This document shows positions 8,603 to 18,640 of a stretch of 19,481 bases of DNA, in pieces. The stretch lies in NCBI GenBank assembly GCA_028565715.1, contig JAOXYC010177579.1:1-19481 (forward strand), read 5' to 3'. The translations under genes and the position numbers were made by a program. The DNA is from Phoronis pallida (lineage: Eukaryota; Phoronida; Phoronidae). Numbering within the stretch: position 1 is the first letter of the stretch; the number at the start of each line of letters is the position of its first letter. The notes under the pieces were generated by a model. The model was not told the origin of the DNA. It was given only the letters and a program-made list of their open reading frames with translations, and searched no databases.

Positions 8603-11600
8603 TCAGTCTGAGCTGAATGAAGGAGATCTATGGCGAACTCGTCTTGTTTTTGGTCTTTCATTTCTGGCTTGGTCTGGTAATAATATTTCTTTTAATTCAA
8701 CATCCTCCTCAATATAGTGAGTTTCACCTGAAAAAATCGAAATTAGAAAATCATAAAAAGTTGTTACAACAAAACTTTCACTGATAGTATTTGCAATTAT
8801 ATTTATTTAATCACAATAAAAATCCCAAAGGAGCATGAAACTGCTGGTTTGGTGCAAATATGTTTTCCATGCTTGGCTATGAAGGACATGGTGCAGACTC
8901 AGTTTTGGAAAGGCCAGGATGATGTCATGGAATACTAAGGAAATCAATTCACACATCAATCTAATTCTCTTAATCATATGACTAATCTTGTATCATCACA
9001 CTGTGCCCTAGAAGCAGGAACAGAGGCTCGTATGTCCTGCGTTATAATATCAAATCCTTCATTCAGAAGGAACAATGATGTGATCAAGAGCATAAGATGG
9101 ATTCCCAATTAATCTTTAAGAGATTTTTTATCTTGTTATCAGATTTATCAGATATTCAGGAAATGATGTTTCCCAGTTCAGTTCTGAATTTTTCTGTCTT
9201 CAATATTCTAGATTTTATTTCTAGTTAAACTGACTTTACAAAAACAGAGAAATTTACGTACCATATGCTGCGACTGCTTTCAATATCACATGAAGACTAA
9301 TGCCAATAAGACATAGTAGGAGACCAATAGCGTTAACTGCATTCATTTGATCATTGTTTATCACATGGGCTAACACCAACGTACAACATTCCTAGAACAG
9401 GAAAGTTAAATTAAATCACAACCAAACATGAGAGACTGATAGACACGTTCCATTATCTTGGCTAGGATTTATAACACAGGCTATAACCAAATACAAATAA
9501 TTAGACATTCCTAGTAACTCCACATAGTGAAATCACTTGGGACCTAAATTCCTCATTACACGTCATAGCAATCATAAAACACCATTTAAAAATAGGTAAT
9601 GAAAAATCAAATGTTTGATTTTGTTTTGATTACTTATTATTTTAATGAGATGTTGAAAGCCAGGTGGAATGGCTAATAGTCGTTAGAGCTTCCAATTTGT
9701 GATCAAAAGGTGAGTTCAGATCCGACCCTTGGTTTTGTGTAGTTTGTGACTTGAATAAGACACTTTACTGGCGAAGTATCAATGGAATTGGCTAGGAATG
9801 AGTATCAGCTATAATTGGGAAGTTAACAATCAACAGACTAGCATCCTTCAAGAGGGAAGTAGTGCCTCACACTCATCTGCTCAGGCCACAGAAATTGGGG
9901 TAGCACCCGCCCTCAATAGCCCCACAATGACCATAACTTGTAGAGTTTGTAAAATGTTAATTCTTGTTGATTAGAATACGTCCACAACTATGAGATTTGT
10001 CATTCAAAGAAATATTCATTATTTAGAACAGAAACACATAGTTACCTTGAAAACTCCACTTATTGACAGTGTTAGTCCGGATGTAAATGAGAGTAATAGA
10101 AATTCACTGAATTCCAACATAAAAGCTAATATTGCACCAAAGGAGAGCAGACCAATAGTCTGCAGTAACAAGTAAATATCAGTGAAGGCAAACACGTGCT
10201 TGGACGTCGATATCTCAACACCTGCAAACAAATAAAAGAACATTATATAATCTCTAGACAGTTGCCAGTTATGGTACATCTTTAAATATTGTTTTGAAAT
10301 ATCACGTTAATGCATTTTAAGGAAAAATGTTTTCTTAACAATAAAAACAACTGTCCTATTTTTCATTTAAAAAAATTTATCTACCGTTATTTACAATCAG
10401 TAAATGCCTACTCAATGTGCCTGCCATGCCAACAAATCAAAGACAATTTTTAGGTAATTGAAAGGCCTGCTTAATAACAAACAGTTTTTTGTGTTCATGA
10501 CAAACCATGGTGGCCTTAAGTAATGTGAATGTCTGAGTCAGCCCTCAGTTAAACTCATACACTGCTCCTTATGAATTTAGAATGATCAATTGTTGAAATA
10601 GGACGTTTTCATCAGTTTCTTTTACACATTGACAATTTTTCTTTGTCAAATTTTGTTACTACCCCCATTCTTTATCAGAAAAATGATGTTAATACGATAC
10701 AGCTGATCTCAGTTATCTTGGTGACCAGTTGAGTTATTTCACATTGGCTGCCTGTATAGAGATTTCCGGAAGAAGTGAAGGTATTTTATTTGTTCAGATG
10801 AATGTAAGGATGGAATTTGTAACAAACAATCCAACACAATTGACCTCATTTAATAGTTGTTAATTTCACATTCAAAAGTAGCAATGTTTAACTTTTGCAA
10901 GAAGTTCTCACCTTCGAAGAAGACACAGAGTGGCATGAGACCTAATATCATCCATGGCTGTATATGATACATCATATCTACAGGATTGGATAAACCTGAA
11001 AACAAAATAACACCAAGTAAAGTTAGAACACAAATATGCAAAGTTAATTCATTTGAAACCATGTTTTTGAAGATTTTAGAGTCATTATAAAAAAAAATTC
11101 AATTGCTAGCAAAGAATTATTGTAGATTAAAGTCAAAACATTTATCCAGGTCACTGATCTGTACAGTCATGTAGCTGTTTCAAAGGGTACAATCTAACAA
11201 AAACAAACGCACTCAAATATGTCAAAAATAACTCGGTCAAACATGTTCTATACATTTTTGAAAATCAAATTTAAAAGTGAAATTGATCGAGAGACTTGAA
11301 GTAAACAAGTTGATAAAATGTGTGGGTCTCAAAACAAGCAACTACGTTTAATCAATTTTTTACAGTACTGTGATTATATCAAAGTGACATTTTAACTTTT
11401 AAGTGGCCCCTTGATTTTATCAGGTTGTTTTGTACAAAATAGCTGGAACTCTGCCACAGTAAACAAGATTTCATCAGATCAGATAAGATCAAAAATCAAA
11501 GTCCACAATAGTATAGATGAGTAGGAACTTAAAGCCCTTTGTGACAATGAGAGTAGTAGCTTTTTTTCTGGTTACATCAGCCTTGTTTTGGATGTGTGAA

Positions 11601-14600
11601 AGCACACCAATACCAGCTGCAAATGTTTCTACACAAGAATGTATGGGAACACTGGTGAATATGGAAGATGTCATCGCAAAATTGAAAGATGAACTTCATC
11701 AACTGAAGCAAGACAAGGCAGTGTGTCATCAGTTAGTGAATTCAACCAGTGGCTCTCTTGACAAGTGTAACAGTGCACTAGTTCAATGCAAATACCAATC
11801 CCAAAACGTGCATGATTTATATGATCGTTGCCGCTCAATTACAGCAAAGTGTGAGTAAAGGTTTTAATTGTTCACATGTAACCTCTTTCTGTGTTAATAA
11901 CAGGCATCATTTTCAAAAAGTTTAATATTTGTTTACTTAAGTGAAGTTTGCAAAGCTGAAAAGCATGCGTCCCTACTAAGCAATGTATCAGTTTCATTTA
12001 TACGAGTTTCTGCCTTCCTGTGTTAAATCTTATTCCTTCATCTTCTATATATTTTAAGAAGTATCAGTACATCCAAATATCTTGTACATCTGTGCAGATA
12101 TTTCATTGAGTTTGATTTGGCTGAATGATATAGGTTTCCGATATTTATATATGTTCCGACCTGAAGGTAAAGATCAATTGATATCAAAACATACATAGTC
12201 CTCATTCAAAAGTTGATAATTTACTGCTAAGAAGCAAAATAGGCCAGCAATTTTTTTTTCCGCTTAATCATCTCAAATTCAGAGCTTGTACGATTTTCTC
12301 ATTTTTTTTTGGTTCAATGACCAGTACGTACTACAAATGAAGAAAAACAAACAAACTTTAATTAAGCAGAGTTTTGAGCATACAACTTGTTCCAGGCAGC
12401 TTTAATACAATTTGATTTTTACAATGTATGATCTCTACTTCATGGAAAATGGCTTTTTCAGATCCTGCTACTTGCAAGGAATGGTTTCTAGCTGGTTACC
12501 AAGGAAATGGTTTGTACATGATTGATCCTGATGGTCCTGGTGGTGTTAAACAGTTTCAAGTGGAGTGTGAGATGAACAGTCATCATGGTGAACCAGTCAC
12601 CATAATGCATCACAACTCAGAAGACCGTCTCCGAGCTGGAACAGCATGGGAACCAAAGTCATTTGTGCGAAATGTTATCTATGATGCATCCCTTGAACAA
12701 ATCATTGCAGTCATCAATGAAACACGGGAATGTAAACAGTACATGAAATATGATTGTTATGGGTCGCTGTTTCATCACTCTGGTTATGGAACTTTTCAAG
12801 ATTGGTATTCACGCGATGGAAAACCAATGGAATCCTGGGGTGGGGCTCCCCCTGGCAGTAAGATGTGTGCTTGCGGTGTGCATAACAGCTGTGACAAACC
12901 TGGTCTGAAATGCAACTGCGATGCTGATGATACAGTGTGGAGGAAATTGATCGAGAGACTTGAAGTAAACAAGTTGATAAAATGTGTGGGTCTCAAAACA
13001 AGCAACTACGTTTAATCAATTTTTTACAGTACTGTGATTATATCAAAGTGACATTTTAACTTTTAAGTGGCCCCTTGATTTTATCAGGTTGTTTTGTACA
13101 AAATAGCTGGAACTCTGCCACAGTAAACAAGATTTCATCAGATCAGATAAGATCAAAAATCAAAGTCCACAATAGTATAGATGAGTAGGAACTTAAAGCC
13201 CTTTGTGACAATGAGAGTAGTAGCTTTTTTTCTGGTTACATCAGCCTTGTTTTGGATGTGTGAAAGCACACCAATACCAGCTGCAAATGTTTCTACACAA
13301 GAATGTATGGGAACACTGGTGAATATGGAAGATGTCATCGCAAAATTGAAAGATGAACTTCATCAACTGAAGCAAGACAAGGCAGTGTGTCATCAGTTAG
13401 TGAATTCAACCAGTGGCTCTCTTGACAAGTGTAACAGTGCACTAGTTCAATGCAAATACCAATCCCAAAACGTGCATGATTTATATGATCGTTGCCGCTC
13501 AATTACAGCAAAGTGTGAGTAAAGGTTTTAATTGTTCACATGTAACCTCTTTCTGTGTTAATAACAGGCATCATTTTCAAAAAGTTTAATATTTGTTTAC
13601 TTAAGTGAAGTTTGCAAAGCTGAAAAGCATGCGTCCCTACTAAGCAATGTATCAGTTTCATTTATACGAGTTTCTGCCTTCCTGTGTTAAATCTTATTCC
13701 TTCATCTTCTATATATTTTAAGAAGTATCAGTACATCCAAATATCTTGTACATCTGTGCAGATATTTCATTGAGTTTGATTTGGCTGAATGATATAGGTT
13801 TCCGATATTTATATATGTTCCGACCTGAAGGTAAAGATCAATTGATATCAAAACATACATAGTCCTCATTCAAAAGTTGATAATTTACTGCTAAGAAGCA
13901 AAATAGGCCAGCAATTTTTTTTTCCGCTTAATCATCTCAAATTCAGAGCTTGTACGATTTTCTCATTTTTTTTTGGTTCAATGACCAGTACGTACTACAA
14001 ATGAAGAAAAACAAACAAACTTTAATTAAGCAGAGTTTTGAGCATACAACTTGTTCCAGGCAGCTTTAATACAATTTGATTTTTACAATGTATGATCTCT
14101 ACTTCATGGAAAATGGCTTTTTCAGATCCTGCTACTTGCAAGGAATGGTTTCTAGCTGGTTACCAAGGAAATGGTTTGTACATGATTGATCCTGATGGTC
14201 CTGGTGGTGTTAAACAGTTTCAAGTGGAGTGTGAGATGAACAGTCATCATGGTGAACCAGTCACCATAATGCATCACAACTCAGAAGACCGTCTCCGAGC
14301 TGGAACAGCATGGGAACCAAAGTCATTTGTGCGAAATGTTATCTATGATGCATCCCTTGAACAAATCATTGCAGTCATCAATGAAACACGGGAATGTAAA
14401 CAGTACATGAAATATGATTGTTATGGGTCGCTGTTTCATCACTCTGGTTATGGAACTTTTCAAGATTGGTATTCACGCGATGGAAAACCAATGGAATCCT
14501 GGGGTGGGGCTCCCCCTGGCAGTAAGATGTGTGCTTGCGGTGTGCATAACAGCTGTGACAAACCTGGTCTGAAATGCAACTGCGATGCTGATGATACAGT

Positions 14601-17600
14601 GTGGAGGTCGGACTCTGGATATTTGACTGATAAGTTCTATTTGCCTGTTACAAAAATGGCTTTTGGAGATAATGGTGGTTCCTGGAACAAAGGCTATCAC
14701 AGATTGGGTGCCCTTAGATGCCATGGATAAGTTCTATATATTGACGTTTATAGTATGGAACTGTAAAATAACTTTTTCCTTTCTTGTAATCAATAGAGTA
14801 CTACCAAAAATGTTGGGACTTCTCTGCCAACAAATGTGAATATACCAACAGTTCTATGATACCACCAATTTGCATTTTTAAAAGTAGCAATTTATAGTAA
14901 TCAATACATTATTAATATCAATGAAGTAATTTGTACAAAGAGCTCAGATTAAGTTGGCTGTTATATGGTCAGCTGTATTTGTTTTTGTGTGACTGTGAAA
15001 TTGGAATGTTATACTTCAAAGTTCAATAAACTTTCCACATGTGTGTAATTTTGTACCACCCTGAATAATCAACTAACACTATAATTTCTTTTACTGTATA
15101 ACCCCGCAATTGAGCGCATGCGCCTATATGCAGAAGAATGCATTTTGCGCTCAAAATTTTTAAATTCAAATTCGCGCAAAATAGGCGCATGGGCCTAAAG
15201 GTTTCGCGGTTAGGCCCATGTTAACTGGGCGCTCCGGATATAGGCGCACTTTTGACATGTTAATTTTAACACTCGTTTTATCAAATTTCTCGCAAAATAG
15301 GCGCATGGGCCTATAGGTTCCGTGTATAGGCGCATATTCATGTATAGGCGCATGCGCTCATTTGCAGGGTTATACGGTAAGTATAAAACATAAGTCACTT
15401 ACAGATCAGCCCCATCCTGACATTTCAAACCGTTTATTGATCACTGTCCAGTCAAATGGAGCTCAGAGCGGTAGTTAAAAAAAATTTAATTCGCAAGAGC
15501 AGCACTGATCTTTTCTTTCATTCAGATTTTTTTTACAATAAAATTTTAACATAGATTTCAATGAAGTAAGTGGAAGCAGCTAATTATGTCGAAAAAAAAA
15601 TTCAATGTCTGTCAAGTCACCATCCCACCAATAACTAATTGAAATCAATAATTTGTCTTGTAATATTTGTTTTTGGCCACAGTAGCAGTAGAAAGTTTAG
15701 CACCAAGGTTTTTGTATAAAAATTAAATGTATCGTCGGGCAACATGTCACCGCAGCTACCATGCTTTCGCATCCTGAAACCGTTGACCTCTCTTGTAAAA
15801 TCACACGTTTTTTTACGTCGCTGACCATTCTGGCAACAACCCAAATCTCTCTTCTTTGTTCCCAAACGACTTTTCTTCTGTTTAAATAACTATGAAGCCC
15901 AAACTAAAAGTTTTCTCATCAGTGGTCTAAAAATGGCAAGTTTCGCGCGTTTCCTGTAAGCGACTTGACCTCGTTCCCAAATGACCTTTCATTTGTATAT
16001 CAAATGCCGTAAGCAGGTCACTTCAACTATTTGTTCTTGGTCAACACGGGTTTTTGTGACCAGTTTTGTAAAATGTCAGAAGCGTGTTGGAAATCAATTT
16101 AGGTGTGATTGAATAGCTAAAAGGTGACTTTATTTGTGTAAGTTGGAAACAAGTTTCAACTTTTCATCAGGGAAGAGATTTTTAGGTGATTTGCTTAGCT
16201 CTGCGGTGGGGCAGACGACAATGCTATGCACAAAATTAATGTATTTTAGACAATGATAATAATCGCTTCCGTCTTTTTAAAGGAGTCTCCAAATTTTATA
16301 GCACAAACCTAACTTGAATAGAATGATGTCATCTTTTGATCCGAAACTCTTTGCATAGACTTATTTTTCCCCCCGCCAATTTTAGTGTAAGTTATAATTT
16401 ATTTTAGCTGTCATTCACTTTACCAGTCTCTTGAAATGCGAGCAGTTTTTTGTTTGTGAAACATTGAGAATTAAGATGGAGCTTTATATAAAAACCTTGT
16501 TGTTAAACTTTCTAATATTTGTCTCGTCTCCTACGTGTATTGTCAATCTTGACCTGTAATGTAATAGTCATCTCAATGTTTGAAGATCATAATGTACGTC
16601 ACATTTCGGTTTGTAACAAACATGAAAGGTATTATTAACTAATTAGCAGTGAAAAATGATCAAGTTTGAAAGCATCAATTTTGTTACATGTTATCAACTA
16701 AGCCTTTTTATTTGTCAGAACTACTTTTAGACAGGAAACATTAGGATAGTCATTGTTTGATTGAAAACACAGCGACTCAAACCATGCTACATGTTGAATC
16801 TTCAAAATTCATTTGGTATACATCAGGTGATGTTATTTATAACGTTTTGGCTAAATGCTATTTACTAAATTATAAGAGTTGGTAATTGAAAATTCTGTTT
16901 AAACTGCAAATTATGCCTTTAACAAGCAAACTCTGTGGTGATTTGTTCAAACTTGAGAGGACCCGAAATGGGTAACTGGTGAACGGAAAATATTTCTTTA
17001 CCTATTTCTTTCTTCTGTAGCAGTACTTGCGCCAATGTCCATCTAATCCCACTTATAGCCGAGGCAGCCAGCACCAATAGAAATCCCTCCAAGTCAAACT
17101 GGGTGGAATGATAAGTGAACATGAACAGACCTAACGATATGAACACCACAATGACTGCTAGCGACCAGCGCTGGAAGAAACAAAGTAAATACTTAGTTTT
17201 CCATGTTAAACAAATAGTAAATTTTTAGGTTTTTTTAAAAAGATATAGTGAAAAAAATCAAATAACACGGCTACTAAAAATTGTATTAAAATCAAAAGAT
17301 TTCTTTTCAATTTAGCACGGTAAACATTTTTTATAAAAAAATGAAATGTTACTAATCTCAAAGAATGCAGTGGACAGAAAGCAATTCCAGAAAGGTAAAG
17401 ATTATTAGTAGCATTGGTTTTTTGTCTAAAGAAAATAATTGCATAAATAGCAGAAAAAATACATGTTTTAGAAATATATTCCAACATTTACAAAACCATG
17501 TACAGAGGTCTTAACAAAAACATGCATTGTATTTTTTGTGCTATTGATATGGCCAAAAACAAACATTTTCAAATGCATTAAATACAAATGAAAGTCTGTA

Positions 17601-18640
17601 AATGGAGGCCACCTGCATAATTTAAACAACCATATAAATCAAGATGGTGCATAAAAATGAATAATGGATATGGATGCTGGTGCATTAATGAATTTAATAT
17701 TAAAACTCTTCCGCTTGTTACAGCCATACGGGGCATGGCTAGACAATTGATATAAAAGGCTAAAATCTATACAATGCAAACCATGAAAGGCTCAAATCTA
17801 TTCTTTTTCCAAGTTGACTCAACAAGACAGGAAGTAAAATCACTGTTGCCTTCAGTCGACAACTACAGAACATTCAGTGTGTGTATTGTTTACAACTTAA
17901 CAAAATCTACTAACTCATTTAAAACTCTTTAAATGCAAGATGAATGACTTGGGTTCCAAGAAATAATTATCTGTGATTAATTTGTTTGGTGTTCAAATAC
18001 TGATTTGAATTTTTAAACTTTCAATTCCCTGCTGATAATGGAAAAAAAGTACAACAGCTGAATTTGTAGTTTGTCAGTCAAAATAACTATCATTCATTTT
18101 TTACAGCTGAAGTCAGGAGTTGTTCAATGTTCATTTAGGTGGATCAACACCATATACTGTTTGGTTCTTGATAGCTGTGCTATTTCATTTGATTTCATTT
18201 AATATTAAAGATACTGCCTCCTCCCTGGTTCCGATCTGGCGTCAAAATTCAAATCAACTAGAATTTTGTGTATGAGTCCTTTGATGAACATGATCCGAGT
18301 AAAAAGTTCAAAAAAATCTGTAAACTAGGGGCTTTTGGGAGCTTTTTCAGATAAAAAGCTCTCAAATAACCCTTTACACTTACAGATTTTTTTGACTTTT
18401 TTTGACTTTGAATTTTGATGCCAAATCGGGACCAACAAGGAGAAAGTATCTTTAATGTTTTCATTATGAAAGGAGAATATGGTAGGTCAATTACAAAAAG
18501 TTGCACGGAATACTAAATTGGTCTAATTGATAAGCAGAAAAGAGTAAACATTTATTGGAGCACTCACCCATTTCTCTAACTTGAGCAACAGAGCAAACAA
18601 TAAAATAAACACTATAGATGTTGATTTTGTCATAGTATAC
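8603..18640 (-). CDS. SLC35C2: Solute carrier family 35 member C2, 3' six exons (partial, 5' end outside window)
   Basis: SLC35C2 belongs to the EamA/triose-phosphate translocator fold of nucleotide-sugar transporters. In mammals it acts in the early Golgi and promotes Notch O-fucosylation. Coding exons in transcript order: 18640-18568, 17170-17002, 10995-10912, 10221-10046, 9391-9262 and 8727-8603 (stop TGA). All have GT-AG borders and matching phases, giving about 251 residues. Together with about 115 missing N-terminal residues this equals the vertebrate length. Diagnostic blocks are [63 protein letters not shown] and [12 protein letters not shown]. About seven hydrophobic helices precede a charged cytosolic tail with EE/DVE acids and an Arg-rich end. 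The intron between 10996 and 17001 (6,006 bp) contains the secreted fibrinogen-like gene pair on the other strand. No upstream exon was found between 18641 and the right edge. Confidence 0.95.
9655..9935 (+). mobile_element. tRNA-derived SINE-like insertion in SLC35C2 intron
   Basis: TGGCTAATAGTCGTTAGAGC (from 9670) resembles a tRNA D-arm region with the Pol III A box. GAGTTCAGATCCGACC (9712-9727) resembles the B box and T arm, at normal tRNA spacing of about 40 bases. A body follows with TTGAATAAGACACTTTAC, similar to a motif in several marine-invertebrate SINE bodies. The end is set where unique AT-rich DNA resumes. No target duplication was found, so both limits are approximate. It is antisense to SLC35C2 and probably an old copy. 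Confidence 0.6.
10222..10911. other. SLC35C2 intron, no feature seen
   Basis: This AT-rich intron sequence lies between two SLC35C2 exons. I see no coding similarity, terminal repeats or RNA gene in it. The open frame that extends upstream of the exon at 10046-10221 is read-through of that exon into the intron. Confidence 0.7.
11279..12942 (+). repeat. 1,664 bp tandem direct repeat, unit 1
   Basis: Positions 11279-12942 reappear, offset by exactly 1,664 bases, as 12943-14606. Every stretch compared between the copies was the same, including exon, intron and upstream DNA and the two runs of nine T. The left border is set by T11278 versus G12942. The right border is set by A12944 versus T14608, leaving one shared G as microhomology at the junction. 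The unit starts 268 bases upstream of the preferred start codon and ends inside exon 2 of the secreted fibrinogen-like gene. Confidence 0.95.
11547..13015 (+). CDS. Secreted CNTNAP-type fibrinogen-like protein, upstream copy with truncated chimeric C-terminus
   Basis: There are two coding exons: 11547-11850 (donor GTGAGT) and 12462-13015 (acceptor TTTTTCAG), joined in phase 1, giving 285 residues. The first ATG in frame is at 11517, but 11547 has the better start context (A at -3) and begins a standard signal peptide ([19 protein letters not shown]). A short Lys/Glu/Leu-rich coiled coil with spaced Cys follows (about residues 40-95). Next is a fibrinogen-like domain of the CNTNAP/neurexin IV kind, marked by [23 protein letters not shown] and CNCDADD. 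After TVWR the reading frame leaves the domain and runs 23 residues into the head of the next repeat unit ([10 protein letters not shown] onward) before stopping. This replaces the normal last 40 residues and their final LRCHG. The domain is therefore unlikely to fold normally. No poly(A) signal of its own is seen before copy 2. It may be a pseudogene, a new chimeric gene or an assembly artefact. Confidence 0.75.
11851..12461 (+). other. Intron of the fibrinogen-like gene, copy 1
   Basis: This is a 611 bp phase 1 intron with GTGAGT donor and TTTTTCAG acceptor, AT-rich with two runs of nine T. Its twin in copy 2 (13515-14125) showed no difference where compared, including both T runs. An in-frame ATG at 12428, just upstream of the acceptor, opens a longer frame but lies in the intron. 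Confidence 0.8.
12943..14606 (+). repeat. 1,664 bp tandem direct repeat, unit 2
   Basis: This is the second head-to-tail copy of the segment at 11279-12942. It begins inside what would be exon 2 of copy 1 and ends at the same point of exon 2 in copy 2. There the sequence continues into the intact 3' end of the gene (TCGGACTCTGG from 14608). Confidence 0.95.
13211..14730 (+). CDS. Secreted coiled-coil and CNTNAP-type fibrinogen-like protein, intact copy
   Basis: There are two exons: 13211-13514 and 14126-14730 (stop TAA), joined in phase 1, giving 302 residues. An alternative in-frame ATG at 13181 would add ten residues before the signal peptide. Order of parts: signal peptide (about 1-19), linker with an NVS glycosylation site, coiled-coil segment rich in Leu/Lys/Glu and Cys (about 40-95), then one fibrinogen-like domain (about 103-302). 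The domain resembles the fibrinogen-like module of contactin-associated proteins more than ficolin or fibrinogen. It shows [63 protein letters not shown] and the closing LGALRCHG with the conserved last Cys. Unlike CNTNAP there are no laminin G domains and no membrane helix, so it should be a small extracellular, possibly oligomeric, protein. Its function is unknown. It is nested antisense in an SLC35C2 intron and followed by its own poly(A) signal at 15025. Confidence 0.88.
15025..15030 (+). terminator. Poly(A) signal of the fibrinogen-like gene
   Basis: A canonical AATAAA about 295 bases after the stop of the intact copy is followed by a GT-rich stretch (TGTGTGTAATTTTGT), as expected for a cleavage site. 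No equivalent lies between the stop of copy 1 and exon 1 of copy 2, because the duplicated unit ends inside exon 2. Confidence 0.65.
15094..15377. mobile_element. 284 bp CpG-rich inverted-repeat element with TA target duplication (mariner-like MITE)
   Basis: The left arm (15094-15128, starting CTGTATAACC) and the right arm (15343-15377) are inverted repeats matching at 32 of 35 positions. TA flanks both sides (15092-15093 and 15378-15379). The inside is strikingly CpG-rich for the area and repetitive. A 23-base direct repeat beginning CGCAAAATAGGCGCATGGG is at 15175-15197 and 15291-15313. A perfect 11 bp palindrome pair, CATGGGCCTAA and TTAGGCCCATG, is at 15188-15198 and 15210-15220. The TA duplication suggests the Tc1/mariner class. 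There is no coding capacity. It starts 64 bases after the poly(A) signal of the nested gene. Confidence 0.85.
15380..17001. other. SLC35C2 intron, no gene seen
   Basis: This is about 1.6 kb of AT-rich intron between the inverted-repeat element and the SLC35C2 exon at 17002. I looked for splice-framed coding similarity, inverted ends, tRNA-like boxes and tandem repeats and found none I could support. Short frames on either strand lack domain signals. Confidence 0.6.
18204..18456. mobile_element. Fold-back MITE with TTAA ends
   Basis: The ends are a perfect 12 bp inverted repeat: ATTAAAGATACT at 18204-18215 and its complement at 18445-18456. Imperfect pairing continues inward through CAAAATTCAAA and AAAAAATCTGTAA. 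The centre, about 18340-18362, is a tight hairpin with GAGCTTTTT opposite AAAAAGCTC. TTAA sits at both ends (18205-18208 and 18452-18455), as in piggyBac-type insertion, though TTAA could also be part of the repeat itself. A partial relative lies inverted at 3265-3388. The element is in an SLC35C2 intron and has no coding capacity. Confidence 0.75.

Noticed and set aside
11489-11674. Minus-strand frame over exon 1 (and its twin at 13153-13338)
   Set aside because: It is a shadow of the plus-strand signal-peptide exon. It has no family resemblance, and its exact repetition is explained by the tandem duplication.
12428-12461. Upstream ATG in front of exon 2 of the fibrinogen-like gene (and its twin at 14092)
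   Set aside because: It lies before a strong TTTTTCAG acceptor, and the phase from exon 1 joins exactly at 12462. A start here would lose the signal peptide.
11547-14730. The two copies as mutually exclusive exons of one gene
   Set aside because: Both exon types, including the signal-peptide exon, the intron and the upstream DNA, are duplicated together. Copy 1 also ends in a stop with no donor at the junction, so a tandem gene duplication fits better.
16190-16225. Possible tRNA A-box-like motif around TTAGCTCTGCGGTGGGGC
   Set aside because: No B box at suitable distance and no cloverleaf could be formed, so it is not called as a tRNA or SINE.
18258-18506. 82-codon minus-strand frame
   Set aside because: It lies almost wholly inside the fold-back element at 18204-18456 and has no protein similarity.
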